In this document: piece by piece, positions 1-6,151 of the stretch
Layout: every line of letters begins with the position of its first letter
Numbering within the stretch: position 1 is the first letter of the stretch
Assembly: GCA_902783345.1 (NCBI GenBank)
Contig: CACZQI010000016.1
Coordinates: 1 to 6,195, forward strand
Origin: an uncultured Erysipelotrichaceae bacterium
GTDB lineage: Bacteria; Bacillota_I; Bacilli_A; RF39; UBA660
DNA length: 6,195 nucleotides
Direction: 5' to 3'
Translations under genes and position numbers: made by a program
The notes under the pieces: generated by a model
Told to the model about the DNA's origin: nothing
The model's input: only the letters and a program-made list of their open reading frames with translations
Database searches by the model: none

Positions 1-28
1 AAAAAAAAGAGCGTTTTTGACACTCTTT
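1..28 (-). terminator. Rho-independent terminator of the tRNA-Met unit
   Basis: Read on the - strand, AAAGAGTG (28-21) pairs with CGCTCTTT (13-6) to give an 8-bp stem with one G-T wobble and a 7-base loop. The 3' arm runs into a T tract that reaches the window edge. It lies 11 bases past the encoded CCA end of the tRNA, the expected place for the end of a tRNA transcript. It could act weakly on the + strand too, since AAAATTTT follows the hairpin in that direction. Confidence 0.8.
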
Positions 29-39
29 AAAATTTTCAA

Positions 40-116
40 TGGTAGCGAGAGGGGGATTCGAACCCTCGACCCTGTGGGTATGAACCACATGCTCTAGCCA
101 ACTGAGCTATCTCGCC
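40..116 (-). tRNA. tRNA-Met (CAT anticodon), elongator type
   Basis: This is a complete 77-base cloverleaf with an encoded CCA (complement of 40-42). The acceptor strand GGCGAGA pairs with TCTCGCT, with a G1-U72 wobble. The D stem is GCTC/GAGC. The anticodon stem TGTGG/CCACA encloses loop TTCATAC, so the anticodon is CAT. The variable loop is GGGTC, and the T arm is GAGGG-TTCGAAT-CCCCC with one A-C mismatch. A CAT anticodon can belong to initiator Met, elongator Met or lysidine-modified Ile2. The G1-U72 pair and the GGTTCATACCC context match the elongator tRNA-Met of Bacillus as I remember it, and the initiator's three G-C pairs at the anticodon stem base are absent. It would insert methionine at internal AUG codons. 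It is transcribed divergently from the protein genes and lies downstream of a decayed copy of itself. Confidence 0.95.
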
Positions 117-136
117 ATTTATCAATTGTGCCAAAA

Positions 137-186
137 CGATCTAACGGGTATGAACCGGATGCTCTAGCCAACTGAGCTACATCGCC
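137..186 (-). pseudogene. Decayed 5' half of a tRNA-Met gene
   Basis: On the - strand this stretch begins GGCGATGTA and continues with the same D arm (GCTCAGTTGGCTAGAGCAT) and anticodon-loop core (GGTTCATACCC) as the intact tRNA-Met 70 bases away. About 41 of 50 aligned bases agree. Homology stops after the variable loop: no TTCRA T-loop, no 3' acceptor strand and no CCA follow before the next tRNA begins. The anticodon stem TCCGG/CCGTT pairs at only three of five positions. It therefore cannot fold into a normal tRNA. It sits between the promoter and the live tRNA, so it should be transcribed as part of the leader. It is most simply a relic of a tandem tRNA-Met duplication. Nine scattered differences argue against a very recent copy. 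A role as a leader RNA structure is possible but unproven. Confidence 0.8.
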
Positions 187-205
187 ATGACAAAATAACA
201 ATAAT

Positions 206-234
206 AATATAACATAATAAAAGCGCTTTGACAA
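206..234 (-). promoter_or_regulatory. Sigma-70/SigA-type promoter of the tRNA-Met unit
   Basis: On the - strand the -35 is TTGTCA (234-229), followed by a 17-base spacer and the -10 TATATT (211-206). Each hexamer differs from consensus at one position, and the spacing is ideal. Transcription would start near 199, about 12 bases before the tRNA-like relic at 186, and run through the relic and tRNA-Met to the terminator at 28-1. It is the best-matching promoter in the window, fitting a stable-RNA gene. Confidence 0.75.
218..231. promoter_or_regulatory. Possible operator: palindrome resembling a CcpA cre site
   Basis: TAAAAGCGCTTTGA contains the perfect 10-base palindrome AAAGCGCTTT (220-229). 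It differs from the idealised symmetric cre sequence TGAAAGCGCTTTCA at two of 14 positions, both in the outer half-site bases. It overlaps the spacer and part of the -35 of the - strand tRNA promoter, where a bound repressor would block transcription. LacI-family operators share the AANCGNTT core, so another regulator is equally possible. Chance is also possible in such AT-rich DNA, although GCGC is rare here. Confidence 0.25.
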
Positions 235-267
235 TACTAATTTATAAAAAATTGAAATAATGTTATC

Positions 268-297
268 TTGCTTTTTAGAGTATATATATGATAAAAT
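268..297 (+). promoter_or_regulatory. Extended -10 promoter of the surface-protein gene
   Basis: TGATAAAAT (289-297) is an extended -10 (TG-N-TAAAAT). TTGCTT (268-273) sits 18 bases upstream as a weak -35 that matches mainly at TTG. The start would fall near 304, leaving a leader of about 17 bases that still contains the ribosome site at 309-315. The ATG at 288 overlaps this -10, which argues against its use as a start codon. Confidence 0.5.
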
Positions 298-308
298 ATT
301 TTAAGAAT

Positions 309-315
309 AGGAAGG
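309..315 (+). promoter_or_regulatory. Ribosome binding site that fixes the start at 321
   Basis: AGGAAGG lies 5 bases before the ATG at 321. The earlier in-frame ATG at 288 is preceded only by TAGAGTATAT, with no purine-rich match. This site therefore decides the start of the surface-protein gene. Confidence 0.75.
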
Positions 316-320
316 CTGTT

Positions 321-1775
321 ATGAAATATATTAAATACATAGTTTTTTTAATTATTTGTTTAATGCCGATAAGCGTTTTTGCTTATGGTGTATCATTCAG
401 TTGTCCTAGTACGATTAAATCTAATGAAACATTTACCTGTACGATTTATAGTCCAACATCATGCAGTGAGATAACTATGCAGCTTGTTTTACCTGATGGT
501 TTTACTTTGATAAAAGATATTGCAGGAGATAATTTTGAGTCTTTAAGTGAGAATAATAATTTATCATATAAGGGAGTTGGACCAATAGATAGAGTACTTG
601 CCACTTTAACTATTAAAGCTAGTGAAAAAACAGATAGTCGAACTATTACTTTAAAAAATGTTAAATATAAATATACCGAAAAAAATAGTGAATTTGAAAT
701 AACTACTGATTTAGTTGCTGATTTTAACTTTAAAGTAGATGAAACTAAGAAAGAAAATGAAGTAAAAAATTATATTTTAACTTTAGATTCTACTATTGAA
801 GGAGAAAATCCTCAAACATTATCATGTACACCAGTTAATAAATCATGTGAAATTCTTTTATCTAATGCAACTATACCTATTAAAACAGATTATGTATTTA
901 ATGGTTGGGGTGAAAAAGCAGATTGTACTAGTGGGGAAAAAGAAAAAGTAACTTTAAAATCAGATAAAACTTTATATGCTTGTTTTATTTCTAATCAAGT
1001 CGGTCACTTAAAAGAGTTAACTATTGAAGGGTATGAACTTAATTTTAATTCTAATACTTTAGAATATAATTTAGAAGTAGATAGTGATGTTAAAACTTTA
1101 AAAGTTAATGCAATTGCTTTTAACAAAGATGCTAAGATTAATATCGATAATCCAGACCTTACTGATGATGGTGGTAAAATAACTATTACAGTTACCGAAA
1201 ATGATGCAGAAGTTATCTATATAATTAATGTTCAAAGAAAAGCAAAAGAAAAACCATTATTATCTAGTTTATTAATAAGGGATTATGCTTTAAGTTTTGA
1301 TTCTAATACCTTTGATTATAATTTAGTTATTAAAAGTGGTACTAAACAATTAGATATAGCCGCTATTCCTAACATGGAAAATGTTAATATGGAAATATTA
1401 GGTAATAATGATTTAACAGATGGTAGTACTGTATCCATTGTGCTTGTTTCATCTGATAATTCTAGTAGTATATATACTATTACGATAACTGTTGAAACGA
1501 TATTTATGCAATATAAATATTATTTTATGGCAGCAGGAATAATTATCTTTATGTTTACAGTATATTTTATAGTACGCCATATTAAAAGGAAAAATGGGGA
1601 GTATCCAATGCCAAATGGCGAATACGTAAAAAATGTTGATAAACCAAAAGAAGAAAAACCTAAAAAAGAGAAAAAAGTTAAAGTTAAAAAAGATAAGAAG
1701 AAGAAAAAAGAAGAAGAAAATAATGCTTCAAGTATTCCAAATGCAGAAAGTCCAATTGAAACCTTAGATATTTAA
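321..1775 (+). CDS. Secreted, membrane-anchored surface protein with cadherin-like beta-sandwich domains
   Basis: The product is 484 residues from the ATG at 321, chosen for its AGGAAGG site. An 11-residue longer frame from 288 lacks a ribosome site and would start inside the promoter. A signal peptide spans residues 1-21, with a likely cut after VFA. Residues 22-140 look like an Ig/cohesin-like beta domain (LATLTIKA and TITLKNV strands). Residues 151-223 resemble an InlB B-repeat/Listeria-Bacteroides module (YVFNGWGEKADC, then KTLYACF). Two tandem cadherin-like beta-sandwich domains follow, at 229-306 and 314-392, each with the hallmark L.L.I..Y.L.F.SNT..YNL. A membrane helix lies at about 400-419, then a strongly basic cytoplasmic tail (many KKEK repeats, 420-470). 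The mature part holds seven cysteines, four of them in the InlB-like module. Adhesion or envelope scaffolding is inferred from the domain types; no ligand or enzymatic motif is visible. It is transcribed alone, with its own promoter and terminator. Confidence 0.9.
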   Translation: MKYIKYIVFLIICLMPISVFAYGVSFSCPSTIKSNETFTCTIYSPTSCSEITMQLVLPDGFTLIKDIAGDNFESLSENNNLSYKGVGPIDRVLATLTIKASEKTDSRTITLKNVKYKYTEKNSEFEITTDLVADFNFKVDETKKENEVKNYILTLDSTIEGENPQTLSCTPVNKSCEILLSNATIPIKTDYVFNGWGEKADCTSGEKEKVTLKSDKTLYACFISNQVGHLKELTIEGYELNFNSNTLEYNLEVDSDVKTLKVNAIAFNKDAKINIDNPDLTDDGGKITITVTENDAEVIYIINVQRKAKEKPLLSSLLIRDYALSFDSNTFDYNLVIKSGTKQLDIAAIPNMENVNMEILGNNDLTDGSTVSIVLVSSDNSSSIYTITITVETIFMQYKYYFMAAGIIIFMFTVYFIVRHIKRKNGEYPMPNGEYVKNVDKPKEEKPKKEKKVKVKKDKKKKKEEENNASSIPNAESPIETLDI

Positions 1776-1778
1776 TGT

Positions 1779-1804
1779 AAAGTCTAGCTAAAACTAGACT
1801 TTTT
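1779..1804 (+). terminator. Rho-independent terminator after the surface-protein gene
   Basis: AAAGTCTAG (1779-1787) pairs perfectly with CTAGACTTT (1794-1802) around the 6-base loop CTAAAA, and the T run continues to 1804. It begins 3 bases after the TAA stop at 1773-1775. The T tract is short and then turns to AATTAT, so some read-through into the recombinase gene is possible. Confidence 0.8.
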
Positions 1805-1825
1805 AATTATTTTATATAGTATAAT
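1796..1825 (+). promoter_or_regulatory. Probable promoter of the Xer recombinase gene
   Basis: TATAAT (1820-1825) is a perfect -10. TAGACT (1796-1801) is a 4-of-6 match to the -35 at 18 bases. The -35 lies inside the 3' arm of the preceding terminator. The predicted start near 1832 leaves only about 8 bases before the ATG at 1840, giving a very short leader with GTGG as the only ribosome-site-like bases. Confidence 0.5.
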
Positions 1826-1839
1826 AAAGATGTGGTTAT

Positions 1840-2727
1840 ATGAAAGATATAGTGTATGAATTTTTAGATTATATTACAATTGAAAAAAAATATTCTAATT
1901 ATACGGAAACTAATTATCAAATAGATTTAGATAAATATGAAAACTATTTAAATGCGCATAAGCTAAATTATTTAAAAGTTAAGTATAAAGATATTAGTGA
2001 TTATATTATTAATTTAAAAAAAGAAAACTATAAAAGTACCAGTATTAATAGAATGATTAGTACTTTAAAAAGTTTTTATTCCTATTTAGAGAAGAATAAG
2101 AAAATAAATAATAATCCTTTTGATATGGTATCTAGTATGAAAACCGAAAAAAGACTTCCTAATTATTTTAAATATGATGAATTTAATACAATGCTAGATG
2201 TTATTCCTGATACACCTTTAGGTATTCGAAATAGATTAATATTAGAAATGCTACTAGCTACTGGAATGCGTGTTAGTGAATTATCTAATTTAAAATTAAA
2301 TGATATTAATATAAATGATAGAGAAATAAGGGTTTTGGGTAAAGGTCAAAAGGTAAGGTTAGTTTTTTTTGGAGAGATCTCTTTTAAGTCATTAGATAAT
2401 TATTTAAATAATTCGCGAAATATATTATTAGATGGTAAAGATAGTGAATACTTACTTATAAATAATAAAGGTGATAAATTAACTGATCGAGGAATTAGAT
2501 TAATTGTTGATAATATTGTTAAAGCATCATGTATTAAATCAAAAGTATCTCCTCATACTTTTAGGCATACTTTTGCTTCCTTAATGCTTAATGAAGGCTG
2601 TGATATTAAAAGTGTCCAAGAACTTCTAGGGCATGTATCATTATCAACAACAGGTATTTATACACATTTAACAAATGAAGAAGTGCGAAGAGAATATTTA
2701 AAAGCCCATCCGCATGGAAAAGGGTAG
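1840..2727 (+). CDS. xerC: XerC/XerD-type tyrosine recombinase
   Basis: This is a 295-residue site-specific recombinase, the usual length for XerC/XerD (about 295-305). The N-terminal SAM-like DNA-binding domain covers roughly residues 1-90, and the catalytic domain roughly 105-290. All active-site residues are present: R144 (ATGMRVSEL), K168 (GKGQK), H239 and R242 (PHTFRHTFA), H265 (LLGHVSLSTT) and the nucleophile Y274 (IYTHLT). The family pair XerC-XerD resolves chromosome dimers at dif during division, in the cytoplasm. The FGE after the beta-hairpin lysine motif and the YLKAHPHGKG end resemble Firmicutes XerC (CodV) slightly more than XerD, so the symbol is tentative. A phage-type integrase is less likely: length and ending fit Xer, and no phage genes lie nearby. 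The ribosome site is weak (GATGTGG). No terminator separates it from the next gene. Confidence 0.92.
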   Translation: MKDIVYEFLDYITIEKKYSNYTETNYQIDLDKYENYLNAHKLNYLKVKYKDISDYIINLKKENYKSTSINRMISTLKSFYSYLEKNKKINNNPFDMVSSMKTEKRLPNYFKYDEFNTMLDVIPDTPLGIRNRLILEMLLATGMRVSELSNLKLNDININDREIRVLGKGQKVRLVFFGEISFKSLDNYLNNSRNILLDGKDSEYLLINNKGDKLTDRGIRLIVDNIVKASCIKSKVSPHTFRHTFASLMLNEGCDIKSVQELLGHVSLSTTGIYTHLTNEEVRREYLKAHPHGKG

Positions 2728-2744
2728 ATTTATGAATTTTAGTT

Positions 2745-2753
2745 TGATATAAT
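2745..2753 (+). promoter_or_regulatory. Extended -10 element upstream of the membrane-protein gene
   Basis: TGATATAAT combines a perfect TATAAT (2748-2753) with the extended TG. The -35 is poor: TAGATT at 2725-2730, overlapping the recombinase stop. Transcription from here would begin near 2760, at the end of the AAGGTGG ribosome site (2754-2760). Either the start lies slightly upstream, or the ribosome site serves only read-through transcripts from the recombinase gene. Confidence 0.4.
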
Positions 2754-2770
2754 AAGGTGGTGGCTAAAAA

Positions 2771-3448
2771 GTGGAAGATAAAAATGTTAAAAAATTAAGT
2801 ATTATTTTATTACTTATCTTTGTATTAGTTATTGGGTTTGTAATAATAGTTTTTGGTAAATCAATATTTGGTGTAAATAAATATGAGTATTATTTACCAA
2901 AAAGTGTTAGAGAGCCAAATGCAAATAAAGAAGAAGTAAAATATCAGCCTTTATTAGATGAACAGAAAATTATTTATAATGAAAAGTTAAATGATAAGCT
3001 ATTTTTAATACCTTTAGCAAATGCCATTATAAATAATAATTTAACTGAGGTTAATTTAGTTCAAAGTGATAAAAGTAAGTTTATTTATACTTATACTTAT
3101 TTAAGTTTAAAAGAAAACTCTGATATAACTTTTGATTTATTAAATGAGGAAGTAAAAAATATTTTTGGTTATAATATTGATAAGATTAATATAAATGAAT
3201 ATTTAACTGAAAATGATACTTATAGTTATAATTATAATGAAGATAGTACTTTTTGCTTAAAGGCTAAAGAAGCTAAAGAAGAGGGTAATAAATTATATTT
3301 AAAATTTGACTATTTAAGCTACGATGATAAATTATGTAATACTAATGAGTTTAATTATACATCTTTAAAAGAAGGTGAAATTATTTATCATAAATTAAAC
3401 GATAAGTATTATATTGATTCATTTAAAATGTTAAAAAAGGAAGGATGA
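2771..3448 (+). CDS. Membrane-anchored protein of unknown function, coupled to ppdK
   Basis: The product is 225 residues from a GTG start. AAGGTGG (2754-2760) sits 10 bases upstream, and the only nearby ATG is out of frame. I do not recognise the family. A short basic N-terminus (KNVKK) precedes one hydrophobic segment at residues 9-28, which reads as an uncleaved signal anchor, leaving about 195 residues outside the membrane. That part is rich in Asn, Tyr, Lys and Glu and has alternating strand-like stretches. It contains only two cysteines, C162 and C189, which could form a disulfide. There is no lipobox and no catalytic motif that I can name. Its TGA stop is 4 bases before the ppdK ATG, and its last codons carry the ppdK ribosome site, so the two are probably translated together. 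The pairing may be only operon convenience; a link to pyruvate metabolism is not shown. Confidence 0.8.
   Translation: MEDKNVKKLSIILLLIFVLVIGFVIIVFGKSIFGVNKYEYYLPKSVREPNANKEEVKYQPLLDEQKIIYNEKLNDKLFLIPLANAIINNNLTEVNLVQSDKSKFIYTYTYLSLKENSDITFDLLNEEVKNIFGYNIDKININEYLTENDTYSYNYNEDSTFCLKAKEAKEEGNKLYLKFDYLSYDDKLCNTNEFNYTSLKEGEIIYHKLNDKYYIDSFKMLKKEG
3439..3445 (+). promoter_or_regulatory. Ribosome binding site of ppdK within the upstream gene's end
   Basis: GGAAGGA, the strongest Shine-Dalgarno match in the window along with that of the surface-protein gene, lies 7 bases before the ppdK ATG. It lies entirely within the last codons of the membrane-protein gene and abuts its TGA stop, an arrangement typical of translational coupling or ribosome re-initiation. 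Confidence 0.8.
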
Positions 3449-3452
3449 GAAA

Positions 3453-6083
3453 ATGACAAAATATGTTTATTTATTTAGTGAAGGAAATGCTGATATGCGT
3501 AACCTCTTAGGTGGTAAAGGCGCTAATTTAGCTGAAATGACTAATATTGGGCTTCCAGTACCACAAGGATTTACAATTACAACCGAAGCTTGCACTAAAT
3601 ACTATGAAGATGGTAAAGAAATAAACGAAGAAATAAAGGGGCAAATTGATGAGTATATTTTAAAACTTGAAGAAATTACTGGTAAAAAGTTTGGGGATGT
3701 TCAAAATCCTTTACTTGTATCAGTAAGAAGTGGTGCTCGTGCTAGTATGCCTGGTATGATGGATACCATACTTAATTTAGGGTTAAATGAAGAGGTTGTA
3801 GAATCTCTTGCTAAAAAGAGTAATAATCCAAGATGGGCATGGGATTGTTATCGTAGATTTATTCAAATGTATTCTGATGTTGTTATGGAAGTTGGTAAGA
3901 AATATTTTGAAGAACTTATCGATAAAATGAAAGAAAAAAAGCATGTTAAACAAGATGTTGAATTAACTAGTGAAGATTTAAAAGAATTAGCTTATGAGTT
4001 TAAAGAAGAATATAAATCTAAAATAGGTACTGATTTTCCTACTGATGCTAAAGAACAATTAATGGGCGCAATTAAAGCGGTATTTAGATCATGGGATAAT
4101 CCAAGAGCAAATGTATATCGTAGAGATAATGATATTCCTTATTCTTGGGGAACTGCTGTTAATGTTCAATCTATGGCTTTTGGTAATATGGGTGAAGATT
4201 GTGGTACTGGAGTTGCCTTTACAAGAGATCCTGCTACTGGGGAAAAAGGTTTATTTGGTGAATTTTTAACTAATGCTCAAGGTGAAGATGTAGTTGCTGG
4301 AGTTCGTACTCCAATGAAGATTGCTGAAATGGAAGAAAAATTCCCTGAAGCATTTGCTGAATTTAAAAAAGTATGCAAAATATTAGAAGAACATTATCGT
4401 GACATGCAAGATATGGAGTTTACTGTTGAACATGGTCATTTATTCATGCTTCAAACGAGAAATGGTAAAAGAACTGCAAAAGCAGCCTTAAAAATAGCTT
4501 GTGATTTAGTTGATGAAGGTGTTAGAACTGAGGAAGAAGCAGTTGCAATGATTGATCCAAGAAATTTAGATACTCTTTTACATCCAACATTTGATGTAAA
4601 AGCTTTAAAAGAAGCTAAACCTATTGGTAAGGGACTTGGTGCATCACCTGGAGCAGCATGCGGAGAAGTTGTCTTTACAGCTGAAGATGCAGCATTAGCT
4701 AAAGAAAAAGGTAAAAAAGTTATTTTAGTACGTTTAGAAACATCACCAGAAGATATTACTGGTATGAAAGCATCTGAAGGTATTTTAACTGTTCGTGGTG
4801 GTATGACTAGTCATGCAGCAGTTGTTGCTCGTGGTATGGGAACTTGTTGTGTATCTGGTTGTGGCGAAATTGTAATGGATGAAGCAAATAAGAAGTTTAC
4901 CCTTGCTGGTAAAACATATCAAGAAGGAGATATTATCTCAATTGATGGATCTACTGGTAATATCTATGATGGCGCAATTCCAACTGTACCTGCTACTATT
5001 GCTGGTGAATTTGGTAGAGTTATGGAGTGGGCTGATAAATTTAGAACGCTTGGAGTTAGAACTAATGCTGATAATCCAAGAGATACGAAAAAGGCTTTGG
5101 AACTTGGAGCAGAAGGTATTGGACTATGTCGTACTGAGCATATGTTCTTTGAAGAAGATAGAATACCTGCTATTAGAAAAATGATTTTATCCGAAACTAA
5201 AGAGCAAAGAGAAGAAGCTTTATCACACTTAATTCCATTTCAAAAAGGTGATTTTAAAGCAATGTATAAAGAACTTAAAGGTTTACCAATGACAGTTCGT
5301 TATTTAGATCCACCTTTGCATGAATTCTTACCTAAAGAAGAAGATGAAATTATTGATCTTGCTAAAGAAATGAATGTAACAGTTGAACATTTAAAAAATA
5401 AAATTAATGAGTTACATGAATTTAACCCAATGATGGGACATCGTGGATGCCGTTTAGCAGTAACTTATCCTGAAATTGCTAAAATGCAAACACGTGCTTT
5501 AATGGAAGCTGCTATTGAAGTTGAAAGAGAAGAAAATATTAAGATTGTTCCTGAAATAATGATTCCATTAGTTGGCGAAGTTAAAGAACTTAAATTTGTT
5601 AAAGATATTGTAGTAGAAGTAGCTGAAGAAGTTAAAAAAGAAATGGGCTCAGATATGAAATATCATATTGGTACAATGATTGAAATCCCAAGAGCGGCTA
5701 TTACAGCTGATAAAATTGCTGAAGAGGCTGAATTCTTCTCATTTGGGACAAATGATTTAACTCAAATGACCTTTGGTTTCTCAAGAGATGATGCTGGTAA
5801 GTTCTTAGGTTCATACTATGAAAATAAAATTTATGAACAAGATCCATTTGCTAAAATTGATCAAGAAGGTGTCGGCGAACTTGTTAAAATTGCAATTGAA
5901 AAAGGAAAGAAAGTAAGACCTGATATTAAACTTGGAATATGTGGTGAACACGGTGGAGATCCTGCTAGTGTAGAATTCTGTCATAATGCCGGACTTACTT
6001 ATGTATCATGTTCTCCATTTAGAGTACCAATTGCACGTTTAGCTGCTGCACAAGCCGCAATCAAGTCTGGGGCGAATAAATAA
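3453..6083 (+). CDS. ppdK: Pyruvate, phosphate dikinase
   Basis: PpdK interconverts pyruvate + ATP + Pi and PEP + AMP + PPi in the cytosol. It serves gluconeogenesis or, in many anaerobes, PPi-saving glycolysis. At 876 residues it has full family length. The N-terminal ATP-grasp region (about 1-340) holds K22 (GGKGANLAEM), R92 (SVRSGARASMPGMMDT), E322 and Q334. The swivelling phosphohistidine domain (about 385-510) has GGMTSHAAVVARGMG with catalytic H454; T452 is the residue targeted by the PDRP regulatory kinase where that exists. The C-terminal PEP/pyruvate TIM barrel has R560 (GLCRTEHMF), R616 (TVRYLDPPLHEF), E744, N767, D768 and proton donor C830 (GICGEHGGDP). Positions match Clostridium symbiosum PPDK within one residue, from memory. 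No active-site residue is missing. The start follows GGAAGGA and lies 4 bases after the upstream stop. Codons such as GGT, GCT and CGT are commoner than in neighbouring genes, which suggests high expression. No PDRP gene is in the window. Confidence 0.98.
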   Translation: MTKYVYLFSEGNADMRNLLGGKGANLAEMTNIGLPVPQGFTITTEACTKYYEDGKEINEEIKGQIDEYILKLEEITGKKFGDVQNPLLVSVRSGARASMPGMMDTILNLGLNEEVVESLAKKSNNPRWAWDCYRRFIQMYSDVVMEVGKKYFEELIDKMKEKKHVKQDVELTSEDLKELAYEFKEEYKSKIGTDFPTDAKEQLMGAIKAVFRSWDNPRANVYRRDNDIPYSWGTAVNVQSMAFGNMGEDCGTGVAFTRDPATGEKGLFGEFLTNAQGEDVVAGVRTPMKIAEMEEKFPEAFAEFKKVCKILEEHYRDMQDMEFTVEHGHLFMLQTRNGKRTAKAALKIACDLVDEGVRTEEEAVAMIDPRNLDTLLHPTFDVKALKEAKPIGKGLGASPGAACGEVVFTAEDAALAKEKGKKVILVRLETSPEDITGMKASEGILTVRGGMTSHAAVVARGMGTCCVSGCGEIVMDEANKKFTLAGKTYQEGDIISIDGSTGNIYDGAIPTVPATIAGEFGRVMEWADKFRTLGVRTNADNPRDTKKALELGAEGIGLCRTEHMFFEEDRIPAIRKMILSETKEQREEALSHLIPFQKGDFKAMYKELKGLPMTVRYLDPPLHEFLPKEEDEIIDLAKEMNVTVEHLKNKINELHEFNPMMGHRGCRLAVTYPEIAKMQTRALMEAAIEVEREENIKIVPEIMIPLVGEVKELKFVKDIVVEVAEEVKKEMGSDMKYHIGTMIEIPRAAITADKIAEEAEFFSFGTNDLTQMTFGFSRDDAGKFLGSYYENKIYEQDPFAKIDQEGVGELVKIAIEKGKKVRPDIKLGICGEHGGDPASVEFCHNAGLTYVSCSPFRVPIARLAAAQAAIKSGANK

Positions 6084-6093
6084 AAAAGAAATT

Positions 6094-6120
6094 AAGACTA
6101 GATGACTAATCTAGTCTTTT
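6094..6120 (+). terminator. Rho-independent terminator after ppdK
   Basis: AAGACTAGAT (6094-6103) pairs perfectly over 10 bp with ATCTAGTCTT (6109-6118), with loop GACTA and a T run at 6117-6120. It starts 10 bases after the TAA stop. The T run is short (TTTTGTGTT). The stem core is similar in type to the terminator at 1779-1804. Confidence 0.85.
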
Positions 6121-6130
6121 GTGTTAAAAT
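6102..6130 (+). promoter_or_regulatory. Probable promoter of the gene cut by the right edge
   Basis: TGTTAAAAT (6122-6130) is an extended -10. ATGACT (6102-6107), a 4-of-6 match to the -35, lies 17 bases upstream in the stem-loop of the ppdK terminator. The start would be near 6137, leaving a leader of about 15 bases. Confidence 0.45.
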
Positions 6131-6151
6131 ATTAATTGAGAGGTGTTTTGG

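Noticed and set aside
40..186. The partial tRNA repeat beside a tyrosine recombinase as an att site pair of an integrated element
   Set aside because: The shared block is the 5' and middle of the tRNA rather than the 3' end usual for integration. The copies are only 70 bases apart with nothing between them, and the recombinase looks like housekeeping Xer.
201..222. dif-like sequence (TTATGTTA on the - strand)
   Set aside because: It matches only part of one XerD half-site. No convincing XerC half-site lies at the correct 6-base spacing, and A/T-rich DNA gives such matches by chance.
228..233. TTGACA on the + strand as a -35 for the surface-protein gene
   Set aside because: No -10-like hexamer lies 16-18 bases downstream (250-257 reads AATTGAAA). 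The match arises from overlap with the - strand TTGTCA and the palindrome.
1005..1496. DNA-level tandem repeat in the surface-protein gene
   Set aside because: The similarity is between two protein domains (SNT..YNL motifs) and is not strong at base level, so it is described as domains rather than as a DNA repeat.
3424..3429. TAAAAT as a private ppdK -10 promoter element
   Set aside because: No acceptable -35 lies 16-18 bases upstream (GATAAG region) and there is no extended TG; in this composition such hexamers are common.
4879..5184. A 101-codon open frame in a second + frame inside ppdK
   Set aside because: It overlaps conserved, catalytically essential ppdK sequence, has no ribosome site, and its leucine-rich composition is what frame-shifted AT-rich coding DNA gives.
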